Source of the DNA: Terriglobia bacterium
Lineage (GTDB): Bacteria > Acidobacteriota > Terriglobia > Terriglobales > Acidobacteriaceae
DNA length: 64,000 nucleotides
NCBI GenBank assembly: GCA_020073495.1
Contig: JAIQFD010000004.1
Coordinates: 62,001 to 126,000 of the forward strand
Reading direction: 5' to 3'
In this document: positions 54,655 through 61,951 of the stretch, piece after piece
Position numbering within the stretch: position 1 is the first letter of the stretch
Layout of the letters: every line of letters starts with the position of its first letter
The notes under the pieces: model-generated
The model's input: only the letters and a program-made list of their open reading frames with translations
What the model was told of the DNA's origin: nothing
Databases searched by the model: none
Translations under genes and position numbers: made by a program

Positions 54655-56793
54655 GTGCAATCAAAATCGCCGGGGCTGAGGATCCAGATACTGCATTCCT
54701 CTGCGGGAATGGCCAGGGTCGCCATGACGAGCGCCGAAGATCGATATCGAACTTTGCTGGACGCGTCCAGCGCCGTGGCGGATCAGCCCACGATAAAAGC
54801 CATCCTGCAGAGCCTGCGTGGCATTCTGTCCGGCACTTGCAGCTTCAATGGAGCCGAACTCTATGTCCTCGCCGATGACGGAGACAGTCTGCACGTCTTC
54901 GACTTCGATCGAGCCGCGGACGCGCCGCCGATCAAGGTTGGGGCCAAGATCTTGCGCATTGGCGCCGCCGCGCAGGTGCTCGAGGAACAGAAACCAGTTT
55001 TCCTCCCGGACGCATCGCAGGAAATGTTGAAGCATCCTGAACTGGCTCCGTTTGCACCCGCGTCTGTCGGACATAGCACCTATTTGTTTCCCGTGTCTAC
55101 GTCTCAGAAACGGTATGGGTGTCTTGCAGTGACAAAGTTGCCGGGGCAGGGATTTCTCCCCGACGACGTCGAGCTGCTCCGTTCCCTGGCGTCGCACGTT
55201 GCGGTCGCGCTCGAGTCCGCGCTGGCAAGGGATCGTGCAGAGCTTTACCAGCGACAGGTGGCCAAAGAGCGGGATCGTCTCAGGGTCCTGCTCGAGATCA
55301 ACAACCACGTCGTCACCAAGCTGGACATCGTGGAATTGTTCCGCTCGGCGTCGACTTCCCTCCGCAGCTATTTCGACAACGATTTCACTGGATTCTGGCT
55401 GATCGGCAAAGAGTCGAACCAGCTCGAGCTTGCGGTCCTGGATTTCCCAGGCAGTAAAGGCTTCCTGACCGATGTCGCAGTTCATGATCTCAGCCCCACT
55501 GAGCACGAGAAGCTGCATGCACACAAGCCTGAATTGTGGTCGGTCACCGAAATTGAGAAGATCACAGGCCCGATTGGCGCGAATTTGAAAGCTGAGTCAA
55601 TCGCGTCCGTGGCGCTGGCGCCACTCACAACCGCAACTGGCACATTGGGAGTCCTGACACTGGGCAGCCGCCAGCCGAACAGCTTTAGCCAAGAGGACTT
55701 GGATGTCCTATCGCAGATCAGCACTCAGATAGCGCTGGCGGTCGACAACGCGATTGCTTATGGCCGTGTCACGGCAGCGAGGGATCGCCTCGAAGACGAG
55801 CGCCTGTATCTCGAATCCGAGATCCGTTCGGAATACAGCTTCGAGGACATCGTCGGGAACAGCTCGGCACTGCGGGCGGTCCTGGAACAGGTCTCCATCG
55901 TCGCCCCGACCGGTTCGACCGTGCTGCTGCATGGGGAAACGGGCACTGGCAAAGAGTTGATCGCCCGCGCCATCCACAGCAATAGCCCCCGGCGGGAGCG
56001 CACATTCGTGAAAGTGAATTGCGCCGCAATACCCTCCGGCCTTCTCGAGAGTGAGCTTTTCGGACACGAGAGAGGCGCGTTCACCGGGGCGTTGATGCAG
56101 AAGAAGGGCCGCTTCGAACTGGCCGATCACGGGACATTGTTCTTGGACGAGATCGGAGACATCAGTCTCGAGCTGCAACCGAAGTTGCTTCGGGCCCTTC
56201 AGGAACAGGAGTTCGAGCGTCTGGGCAGCACGAAGACCACGCACGTGGACGTCCGCCTTATCGCCGCCACACATCGCGATATCGCCACAATGATCGGTAA
56301 CGGACAGTTTCGCGAGGACCTGTTCTACCGGCTGAACGTCTTCCCGATCGAAATTCCCCCACTCCGCGAGCGATCAGGCGACATCCCGCTTCTGGTTCAT
56401 TATTTTGTTTCGCGCCTGGCCCGGCGGATGCAAAAGCAGATCAAAACCATCCCGAAGAGCGCGATGGACGCTCTGGTGAACGCGTCATGGCCCGGCAACA
56501 TCCGCGAACTGGAGAACCTCATCGAGCGCGCCGTCATCCTGACCCAGGGCACTGAATTGAATGTGCCGCTCTCGGAACTTAAGAAGTCGAGCAGTCGGGC
56601 GGCGGCGGTCGGCTCCAAGTTCCATGATGTGGAACGGAACGCGATCATCGATGCGCTCAAGGCGGCTTCGGGAAAGATTGCCGGACCAGGCGGCGCCGCA
56701 GAGCGTCTAGGCCTGAAGCGTACGACTCTTCAGAACAAGATGCGGCGACTTCGGATCTCAAAGCCCGACTACACGTCCGGCCCCCGTTCCTGA
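54655..56793 (+). CDS. Sigma-54-dependent transcriptional activator, FhlA type (GAF-GAF-AAA+-HTH)
   Basis: A 712-residue enhancer-binding protein. Two GAF-like sensor domains (about residues 30-190 and 205-375) precede the AAA+ domain: EDIVGNSSALRAVLEQV, Walker A GETGTGKE (427-434), GAFTGA (474-479), Walker B FLDEIGD (near 496-502) and a RFREDLFYRLNVFPI-like sensor segment. A Fis-type HTH ends the protein (GGAAERLGLKRTTLQNKMRRL). GAFTGA is the loop that contacts sigma-54. There is no receiver domain, so it senses a small ligand through GAF, as FhlA does with formate. A GTG start at 54655 has AAGGGG 8 nt upstream; ATGs at 54709 and 54727 are alternatives. Probable master regulator of the surrounding promoters. 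Confidence 0.93.
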   Translation: MQSKSPGLRIQILHSSAGMARVAMTSAEDRYRTLLDASSAVADQPTIKAILQSLRGILSGTCSFNGAELYVLADDGDSLHVFDFDRAADAPPIKVGAKILRIGAAAQVLEEQKPVFLPDASQEMLKHPELAPFAPASVGHSTYLFPVSTSQKRYGCLAVTKLPGQGFLPDDVELLRSLASHVAVALESALARDRAELYQRQVAKERDRLRVLLEINNHVVTKLDIVELFRSASTSLRSYFDNDFTGFWLIGKESNQLELAVLDFPGSKGFLTDVAVHDLSPTEHEKLHAHKPELWSVTEIEKITGPIGANLKAESIASVALAPLTTATGTLGVLTLGSRQPNSFSQEDLDVLSQISTQIALAVDNAIAYGRVTAARDRLEDERLYLESEIRSEYSFEDIVGNSSALRAVLEQVSIVAPTGSTVLLHGETGTGKELIARAIHSNSPRRERTFVKVNCAAIPSGLLESELFGHERGAFTGALMQKKGRFELADHGTLFLDEIGDISLELQPKLLRALQEQEFERLGSTKTTHVDVRLIAATHRDIATMIGNGQFREDLFYRLNVFPIEIPPLRERSGDIPLLVHYFVSRLARRMQKQIKTIPKSAMDALVNASWPGNIRELENLIERAVILTQGTELNVPLSELKKSSSRAAAVGSKFHDVERNAIIDALKAASGKIAGPGGAAERLGLKRTTLQNKMRRLRISKPDYTSGPRS

Positions 56794-56810
56794 CGCGATT
56801 TGGTCACCGC

Positions 56811-56826
56811 TGCCTTCTGATGGGCG
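56811..56826 (+). promoter_or_regulatory. Activator-site candidate, UAS 4
   Basis: TGCCTTCTGATGGGCG matches 8 of 10 arm bases of TGCCC-N6-GGGCA, the weakest of the six. It lies about 107 bp upstream of the predicted start at 56926, just after the activator stop. Confidence 0.5.
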
Positions 56827-56898
56827 GCCCATTCGTTTCTCCCCTTCTACCGATTCCCGAAGTCCCAAGTCCCGCAATGACTTAGCGCAATCAGCGTT

Positions 56899-56914
56899 TG
56901 GCCAGACGCGTGCC
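56899..56914 (+). promoter_or_regulatory. Sigma-54 promoter of the beta-barrel operon
   Basis: TGGCCAGACGCGTGCC has GG-N10-GC with exact spacing. The predicted start is near 56926, and the ribosome site AGGAGG (56937-56942) lies inside the leader. Confidence 0.7.
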
Positions 56915-56952
56915 TTCCTCCTTTTGTAGTCACTTTAGGAGGTAGTCCAACG

Positions 56953-57540
56953 ATGAAACGAATACTGCTCTTTTTCAGCGTGGTTGCGCTGGCAGCGACG
57001 TCTTGCTGGGCACAGGAAGAGGCACGGCACGAAATCACGGTCCAGGGAAGCGGCTTCTTCGGCAAAACGACAACCGGATCCGGAGTCCAAAACGAACCGA
57101 CGAACTCCGGCGGATTGATGGCTGGATACCGCTTCAACATCAACAAGTGGCTCGCTGTCGAAGGAGATTACGACTTCTTCAGCAATTCGCAGAAGTATGT
57201 GACCTCAGCCGGAAACTTCGGGACGCAAACGTATGTCCACGGGGTCACCGGAACGGGTGTCGTTAAGCTGCCGGCGCTTCGTAACCTGAAGCCATTCGTC
57301 CTTGCTGGTGGCGGGGCGCTCGTGTTCGATCCGCGCAACACCACGTCGATCGAACGACAGACCCGCGGAACCTTCGTGTACGGCGGCGGCGCTGATGTGC
57401 GGGTGATAAAGCATGTCGGCGTGCGGGTGCAGTATCGCGGGTTTGTTTACAAGACACCCGACTTCAGTCTCACGCAGCTCAAAACGGACAAGTTCACACA
57501 CGCCGCAGTTCCGTCGGCGGGCCTGGTGTTGACGTTCTGA
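56953..57540 (+). CDS. Outer-membrane beta-barrel protein
   Basis: A 195-residue exported protein. The signal peptide is MKRILLFFSVVALAATSCWAQ. The mature chain alternates short amphipathic beta-strands (GGLMAGYRFNINKWLAVEGDYDFFSNSQ, VGVRVQYRGFVYKTPDF) and ends in Phe (AGLVLTF), the usual BAM signal. This is the small OmpA/OmpW-like eight-strand barrel class. It heads an operon with two small membrane proteins. Role unknown, perhaps an envelope-stress porin. Confidence 0.85.
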   Translation: MKRILLFFSVVALAATSCWAQEEARHEITVQGSGFFGKTTTGSGVQNEPTNSGGLMAGYRFNINKWLAVEGDYDFFSNSQKYVTSAGNFGTQTYVHGVTGTGVVKLPALRNLKPFVLAGGGALVFDPRNTTSIERQTRGTFVYGGGADVRVIKHVGVRVQYRGFVYKTPDFSLTQLKTDKFTHAAVPSAGLVLTF

Positions 57541-57560
57541 GGCGCAATCGCAAGGAGTAC

Positions 57561-57583
57561 AGGCGACCTGTTCCAGGTCGCCT
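57561..57583 (+). terminator. Hairpin after the beta-barrel gene
   Basis: AGGCGACCTG-TTC-CAGGTCGCCT is a perfect 10-bp stem with a 3-nt loop, 20 bp after the stop. No U-tract follows, so it may attenuate rather than end transcription into the small genes. Confidence 0.5.
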
Positions 57584-57623
57584 CGACCTCCTGGCGAAGG
57601 CGGCAAGATTTTCGGGAGGAGTT

Positions 57624-57863
57624 ATGAAGCATACGGTCGTGAAAACCCCGGAGACGATCGTTCCGGACAGCGTGGTGAGAAGGGCTATCGATTGCCTGGA
57701 TTCGTCCACGGATTATCGTGAATGTCTGCCGGACCAGCACCGGACGCAAACGATACCGCGTCGCGGACGTCACAAGCGCACAAATGATGTCGAAGACTTC
57801 CTGCTGGTGTTCATGCCCATTCTCCTCGTCGGCATCGCGATTCTGGCGATCGTCTACAACTGA
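57624..57863 (+). CDS. Small membrane protein, unknown
   Basis: A 79-residue protein. A hydrophilic N terminus with several Arg/Lys (residues 1-53) is followed by one C-terminal membrane helix (FLLVFMPILLVGIAILAIVYN). A GGGAGGAG ribosome site lies directly before the ATG. It is followed after 9 bp by another small membrane protein gene. No family recognised. Confidence 0.65.
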   Translation: MKHTVVKTPETIVPDSVVRRAIDCLDSSTDYRECLPDQHRTQTIPRRGRHKRTNDVEDFLLVFMPILLVGIAILAIVYN

Positions 57864-57872
57864 GGGTCCGTC

Positions 57873-58073
57873 ATGCAGAAGAAGAGCTCAAAGACTCGCT
57901 TTTGGTTGATCCTCGTGATTCTCAATATCCTCGCCTTCATCTATCCGGCCGGGGTTCTGCTCGGCAGCGAGGACGACGCTAGCCGGCTGTTCGCCATCGT
58001 TGTCCTGATGGGCGGTTTCATCTTCGTCGCGGTCGCCGACGCGGTGAGCATCGTACTCGCCTACTGGGTGTAG
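57873..58073 (+). CDS. Small membrane protein with two helices
   Basis: A 66-residue protein with a basic N terminus (MQKKSSKTR) and two hydrophobic segments (FWLILVILNILAFIYPAGVLL and LFAIVVLMGGFIFVAVADAVSIVLAYW). The 9-bp gap to the upstream gene suggests coupling. No family recognised. Together with the 57624 gene it resembles small inner-membrane stress proteins. Confidence 0.65.
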   Translation: MQKKSSKTRFWLILVILNILAFIYPAGVLLGSEDDASRLFAIVVLMGGFIFVAVADAVSIVLAYWV

Positions 58074-58123
58074 AGCTCCCGAATCCCTCCCGCCACACGC
58101 CCTCCCAGACCCCATGTCGGCAG

Positions 58124-58139
58124 TGCCCAAATCCGGGCA
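58124..58139 (+). promoter_or_regulatory. Activator-site candidate, UAS 5
   Basis: TGCCCAAATCCGGGCA has perfect TGCCC/GGGCA arms. It is preceded by GGCAG as in UAS 6, and its centre is about 99 bp upstream of the predicted start at 58230. Confidence 0.75.
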
Positions 58140-58202
58140 AACAGCTCCACAGCTCGAGTTCCTGATGTCATTGCGAATGAAGCACTTAGCCGCAGTCAGG
58201 TT

Positions 58203-58218
58203 CGGTACAACGCGTGCA
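58203..58218 (+). promoter_or_regulatory. Sigma-54 promoter of the DedA operon
   Basis: CGGTACAACGCGTGCA has GG-N10-GC; the -24 box is weaker than in the other promoters. The predicted start near 58230 excludes an upstream start codon at 58214. Confidence 0.6.
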
Positions 58219-58246
58219 CTTTCTCGTAGTGCGAGCGGTAAACCGC

Positions 58247-59017
58247 ATGAACACGGTCTTCCAATTCGTTCTGAAGCATGGCTACTCAATCCTGTTCGCC
58301 GCGTTATTCGCGCACCAGGTTGGCCTGCCGCTGCCGGGGCCCCTGTTTCTCCTTGCGGCTGGGGCATTGGCCGCCGGCGGGAAGTTGGGCCTCGTCACGT
58401 CGTTCGGTCTGGCGGTCATTGCCTGTGTCCTGGCTGATTGGGTGTGGTACGAGGCGGGTCGGCGCCGGGGAGACAAGGTCCTGCACTTCATTCACCGGCT
58501 CACACCAGACCCTGACTTCCACGATCGCCGGGCGAAAGAAACCTTTGCTCGGTACGGCCTGGCGCTGCTCGTCGTGGCCAAGTTCATTCCAGGGCTGGAC
58601 GCGGTAACGCCTCCTCTGGCGGGCACATCCCGCACTGGCCGGCTCCGTTTCTTCGCGTTTGATGCACTTGGCGCCAGCCTCTATTCAGGCGTGTATTCCG
58701 CACTCGGCTTTGTCTTCAGCCATGACCTGGACCGTGCCGTTGCCTACGCCGGCAGAGTGGGAGCGGTGTTAGCGGGCGTGACCATCGCTGCGCTGTTCAT
58801 CTACGTCGTTCGCAAGTTGGTTCTGCGCCACCGCTTGGCGAGCGACCTGCGGCGCGGCCGGGCCCTCCTGCAGGCAGGGATCGCGACCGTGAAGCGGCAA
58901 GTCGCGTCGACGATGACGGGGGACTGGCCGTCGCTGGCTTATTTCCCAGTCCCGTGGCCGGCGATGCACATGACCTGCGCTAGACACGGAACGAGAACTA
59001 ATCGTTGGGGAGATTGA
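58247..59017 (+). CDS. DedA/SNARE-associated (VTT) membrane protein
   Basis: A 256-residue inner-membrane protein of the DedA family, thought to move lipids or support envelope integrity. The start at 58247 (MNTVFQFVLKHGY) is downstream of the predicted transcription start. Family blocks are FAHQVGLPLPGPLFLLAAGALAAGGK, VLADWVWYEAGRRRGDKVL and FARYGLALLVVAKFIPGLDAVTPPLAGTSRTGRLRFFAFDALGASLYSGVYSALGFVF. The C-terminal tail is long and cytoplasmic. First gene of an operon; the STAS-like gene follows after 2 bp. Confidence 0.9.
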   Translation: MNTVFQFVLKHGYSILFAALFAHQVGLPLPGPLFLLAAGALAAGGKLGLVTSFGLAVIACVLADWVWYEAGRRRGDKVLHFIHRLTPDPDFHDRRAKETFARYGLALLVVAKFIPGLDAVTPPLAGTSRTGRLRFFAFDALGASLYSGVYSALGFVFSHDLDRAVAYAGRVGAVLAGVTIAALFIYVVRKLVLRHRLASDLRRGRALLQAGIATVKRQVASTMTGDWPSLAYFPVPWPAMHMTCARHGTRTNRWGD

Positions 59018-59019
59018 CG

Positions 59020-59340
59020 ATGCTGCGTGTTGAATTCGATCACGATGGGAATGGCTCGTTGACCGTGCGGCTGCAGGGTCGGCTGGTCGGTCCTTACGCC
59101 GAGGACGCAAGGGTCACGTTGGCCCGCTACCAAGCTCCAGCTTCGATCATGGTGGATCTGGCGGAAGTGACGTTCGTCGATCCGTTCGGCGAACGAGTGT
59201 TGTTGTGGCTCGGACGGGTTGGCGCGAAGTTTGTCGCGGTGAATATGTATACGCGCTCCATCTGCGAGCGCCTCCATTTGGAAGTGTCCGAGCAACGGTC
59301 CGGCTCTGCGTCGGGACCAGATACGCAAGTGCTTTCATGA
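59020..59340 (+). CDS. STAS-like domain protein without the phosphorylatable Ser
   Basis: A 106-residue cytoplasmic protein of the anti-sigma-factor antagonist fold (TVRLQGRLVGPYAEDARVTLARYQAPASIMVDLAEVTFVDPFGERVLLWLG). In classic members the loop after the FxD strand is D-S/T-x-G; here it is DPFGE, so it cannot be phosphorylated there. The start at 59020 has GGGGAG 7 nt upstream. It follows the DedA gene by 2 bp. Confidence 0.7.
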   Translation: MLRVEFDHDGNGSLTVRLQGRLVGPYAEDARVTLARYQAPASIMVDLAEVTFVDPFGERVLLWLGRVGAKFVAVNMYTRSICERLHLEVSEQRSGSASGPDTQVLS

Positions 59341-59372
59341 AACCACACGACAGAGTGGCCCCGCCTATAACA

Positions 59373-59412
59373 AGGGGTGCGGTTGCTGGGACCGAGGTTC
59401 AGCCGCACCCCT
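59373..59412 (+). terminator. Strong hairpin after the STAS-like gene
   Basis: AGGGGTGCGGTTG (59373-59385) pairs with CAGCCGCACCCCT (59400-59412) with one G-U pair, a 13-bp stem. No U-tract follows. It may separate DedA-STAS from the downstream exported proteins or act as a partial attenuator. Confidence 0.5.
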
Positions 59413-59497
59413 CCCGCCCTTATGTGGCTTCTTCGCGGGACCACATCGTTGCAGGCTTCTCTTTGACGACGGCGCATCTCTTAAAGGAGTTGAGGCA

Positions 59498-60022
59498 ATG
59501 ATTCACAAATCTGTGCTGCTCACGATCGCATTCGCACTAGTCACCCTGCCAGGTGTCTGTCGCGCCCAAACTCAGGAGGCCAGCATTGGCTCAACTATCG
59601 AGTTGGTTAGGGCCGACATGCAGGCGGACAGGGCCAAGATCATCACCGCCGCCATGAACTTCAGCGAGAAGGACGGCGCGGCGTTCTGGCCGATCTACCG
59701 AAAATACGAGTACGAGCGGTCCACGCTGGACGACCGCCGCGTCGCCGTCATCAAGGAGTACGCCGCCAAGCACTCGACGCTGACCGATGCCGACGCCAAA
59801 GCCATGGCGGAGCGGATGTTCGATTGCGACGCTGCCCTGGCAGCGTTGAAGAAGAAATATTTCAAGAAGTTCAACGCCGTGCTCCCGGCGCTCACCGTCA
59901 CGAAGTTCTTTCAGTTGGAGCATCGGATCGACTTGCTGATGGACATGAAAGTGGAGTCTTCTCTGCCTCCGCTCTTCGGCCCTCCACAGTCGAATCCGCA
60001 GGCGGATCCGCAGGTGAACTAG
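59498..60022 (+). CDS. Exported helical protein, unknown
   Basis: A 174-residue protein with a signal peptide (MIHKSVLLTIAFALVTLPGVCRAQ). The mature part is almost entirely helical and rich in Lys, Glu and Ala (RADMQADRAKIITAAMNFSEKDGAAFWPIYRKYEYERSTLDDRRVAVIKEYA). This is a length and charge pattern like periplasmic CpxP/Spy-type chaperones, but the LTxxQ motif is not seen. A TAAAGGAG ribosome site precedes the ATG. The next gene follows after 25 bp. Confidence 0.7.
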   Translation: MIHKSVLLTIAFALVTLPGVCRAQTQEASIGSTIELVRADMQADRAKIITAAMNFSEKDGAAFWPIYRKYEYERSTLDDRRVAVIKEYAAKHSTLTDADAKAMAERMFDCDAALAALKKKYFKKFNAVLPALTVTKFFQLEHRIDLLMDMKVESSLPPLFGPPQSNPQADPQVN

Positions 60023-60047
60023 CCGGGCGAGATAGAGGAGGCAACAG

Positions 60048-60734
60048 ATGGCTAACGTAACAAAGCGCAACGTGGTCCTTCTTGGGGTGCTGCTGATGAT
60101 GGTGGTCGCGGCGCCGGCGCAAACACGGCGCGAGCGAGAAGTCCTGTCGATCGAGGGCTATCCCGGAGAAGCGACCGTCATTCAATTCCAGGGCCACGCG
60201 TATGTAGACGTGCAGGAGCTGGCCCGCATTACCAACGGCTCGCTCCGCTTCGAAAGGGGGCGAATCATCCTGACACTGGCGTGTTGTGACGCTTCGGCAC
60301 TGGCCGGCGAGAAACCCGGCTTTTCTCGTTCCTTCAGGAGCGCGGCGATCGAAGCGATGGCGTCGATACGGGAGTGGGGCGGAATGCTGATGATCACCGT
60401 CCAGAATGGCTATCCCGTTGGAAATAACATGGCAGGAAACACCATCACAGCGTTTCAGGGACGGGCTGCCGACAGCGTCGCAATAGCCGCGGCGGCGGCC
60501 TCGACGGACTCAGACTACCGCGGACTCGAGTTGCTGAGGAACGAGTTCAACAACGTGAAGGCCTGGTCTGACAGATTCGTCCAAGCCCGGAGCTCGCTAA
60601 GTGCGGCAAACCTGACCATCACCGAAAACGCGCTCCAAAATGATGAGGACGCTCAGAAGGTACTCCGTTGCGGTCAGTTCCTGGCGCAGATGTTCGCCAG
60701 CGGTACCTTCCAGGATGATGCCTCCTGCCATTAA
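60048..60734 (+). CDS. Exported protein with copper-amine-oxidase-N-like domain, unknown
   Basis: A 228-residue protein with a signal peptide (VVLLGVLLMMVVAAPAQT). Residues about 35-75 (IEGYPGEATVIQFQGHAYVDVQELARITNGSLRFERGRIILTL) resemble the small beta-domain found at the N terminus of copper amine oxidases and in many secreted proteins. Two adjacent Cys follow (LACCDASAL). The C-terminal half is helical, with two more Cys (LRCGQFL, DDASCH). GAGGAGG lies before the ATG. Confidence 0.7.
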   Translation: MANVTKRNVVLLGVLLMMVVAAPAQTRREREVLSIEGYPGEATVIQFQGHAYVDVQELARITNGSLRFERGRIILTLACCDASALAGEKPGFSRSFRSAAIEAMASIREWGGMLMITVQNGYPVGNNMAGNTITAFQGRAADSVAIAAAAASTDSDYRGLELLRNEFNNVKAWSDRFVQARSSLSAANLTITENALQNDEDAQKVLRCGQFLAQMFASGTFQDDASCH

Positions 60735-60757
60735 ATCAAACGAATTCTGCAGTCGGT

Positions 60758-60994
60758 GTGATCGTGGAGCAGCAGTCAAAGCACGTATCCGGATCGAGCC
60801 TATGCAGAAACCCTGTGTACCTGTTCGCCTGCCACCTGGAATGGTGCAGCAAGGGAAGGTTAGACGCGTATGAGGAACTGGTTGCGGCGCTCGATGATCC
60901 CGACGCAGAAATCCGCAGTGTTGCAGAAAACCTGCTACATCGCTCGTCGCCGCGTCGTCAACTCAGAAGCGTGGCCCGTTCCGGTGAATGGTAG
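60758..60994 (+). CDS. Small HEAT-like protein, unknown
   Basis: A 78-residue frame starting with GTG at 60758. The central part, LDAYEELVAALDDPDAEIRSVAENLLHRSSPRRQ, resembles one HEAT-repeat helix pair, and it has three Cys near the N terminus (CRNPVYLFACHLEWC). It follows the exported gene at 60048 by 23 bp. The 3' end overlaps an antisense frame. Moderate support only. Confidence 0.45.
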   Translation: MIVEQQSKHVSGSSLCRNPVYLFACHLEWCSKGRLDAYEELVAALDDPDAEIRSVAENLLHRSSPRRQLRSVARSGEW

Positions 60995-61161
60995 GAGATC
61001 GTTGATGTGAGATCGAGGCGGAACAGCGCCTCCGGCCATGGGTCTTCCCCCGCGGGGTACGCCCGATACAGGAGGTAGTACCCCGGCCCGTGGCCGCTTC
61101 GGCTTCGATCCATTCGCAATTTCCACACGCTCGCATTCAGTCCTCCTTCCCCGAAATTCAA
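60958..61161 (-). CDS. Possible small protein on the opposite strand
   Basis: A 67-codon frame with good third-position GC. The readable part is KLRMDRSRSGHGPGYYLLYRAYPAGEDPWPEALFRLD. A TTG at 61161 or a GTG at 61128 could start it; a strong GGAGG with perfect spacing points instead to an ATG in another frame, so a frameshift is possible. Its end overlaps the 60758 gene antisense. The rest of 60995-61339 holds UAS 6 and a promoter. Confidence 0.3.
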   Translation of the reverse strand: MNFGEGGLNASVWKLRMDRSRSGHGPGYYLLYRAYPAGEDPWPEALFRLDLTSTISYHSPERATLLS

Positions 61162-61200
61162 CTAGCTGCCCTAATGCAGCGCTGTCATCCGTCGCGGCAG

Positions 61201-61216
61201 TGCCCGCATGTGGGCA
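61201..61216 (+). promoter_or_regulatory. Activator-site candidate, UAS 6
   Basis: TGCCCGCATGTGGGCA has perfect TGCCC/GGGCA arms and is preceded by GGCAG. Its centre is about 109 bp upstream of the predicted start at 61318. Confidence 0.75.
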
Positions 61217-61290
61217 GTGTCGACTCGGCAGCGGCCCGCGGTCGACCGTGAATAGTCGAATGAACTCAGTAACTTGCCGGAGATTGATTT

Positions 61291-61306
61291 TGGCATCGCA
61301 CTTGCT
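61291..61306 (+). promoter_or_regulatory. Sigma-54 promoter of the 61340 operon
   Basis: TGGCATCGCACTTGCT matches the consensus at nearly every conserved base, with GG-N10-GC. The predicted start near 61318 leaves the ATG at 61340 as the first usable start. Confidence 0.88.
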
Positions 61307-61339
61307 CTCCCACAGGTGTTCGGAAGGAGCGATATAGCG

Positions 61340-61897
61340 ATGAAATGGACTCACCTCTTGCAGGGCCACCGCTACGCGACCGTGGAAGACGTCCGCAAGA
61401 TCTTCGCCGATTACCATGACGCGCTGCACTGGCTGGCTGGTTTCCTGATCGATGAGAAGCGCGCCCCGGCATGCGTCATTGACGCTTGCAACATTGCCGA
61501 GCGCCAAGGCCCGGTATTCCATGAATGGCTCGCGCACTGGGCGGCGCGGGCCACGCTTCGGTGCGCGCTCCTGACACAGCGGGCAGAGATCGCCGAGCTT
61601 GCTCCCGCATACCAGAGATTCGAACGCGTTCACGCGGCGCGATCGCCACTTTCGCCTGAAGATCTTCAGCTCCTGGTCGAAGAATCCGACGTTCTGCCGG
61701 CTCGATTGGACGTCCTTTGCCGGTTCGTCCTCGTCATGCACGGCATTGCCAAGGAGTCCTACGAAGATGTTGCCGCGCAGCTCGGGGTCAGCCGGAAGGC
61801 TGTCGAGCGAGCCTATTGCGTTGCCTTCGACACGCTCCATCTCGTCTGTAACGAGATGCGCTGCAGCGCGGAGAATCCGGCCTGCGTGTCGGTTTGA
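61340..61897 (+). CDS. Sigma-region-4-like HTH protein, paralogue 2
   Basis: A 185-residue protein homologous to the one at 54016 (WLAGFLIDEKRAPACVIDA, ARATLR, LLVEESDVLPARLDVLCRFVLVMHG, EDVAAQLGVSRKAVERAYCVAF). The C-terminal HTH is closer to sigma-70 region 4 than in its paralogue. AGGAG lies 10 nt before the ATG. It begins a probable operon with the exported protein at 61952 and the flippase-like gene. Function unknown; a transcription factor or sigma-like adaptor is possible. Confidence 0.75.
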   Translation: MKWTHLLQGHRYATVEDVRKIFADYHDALHWLAGFLIDEKRAPACVIDACNIAERQGPVFHEWLAHWAARATLRCALLTQRAEIAELAPAYQRFERVHAARSPLSPEDLQLLVEESDVLPARLDVLCRFVLVMHGIAKESYEDVAAQLGVSRKAVERAYCVAFDTLHLVCNEMRCSAENPACVSV

Positions 61898-61951
61898 GCA
61901 ACCATCACGAGGTGATCCGGTTGCAGAAAGGTACGGTTCGGGTGAAGGTCC

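Noticed and set aside
59438-59455. A possible sigma-54 promoter before the 59498 gene
   Set aside because: GG to GC spacing is 11 rather than 10, and sigma-54 tolerates almost no spacing change.
61910-61925. A GG-N10-GC element before the 61952 gene
   Set aside because: The -24 box is poor, no upstream repeat is present, and the gene is close enough to be in the 61340 operon.
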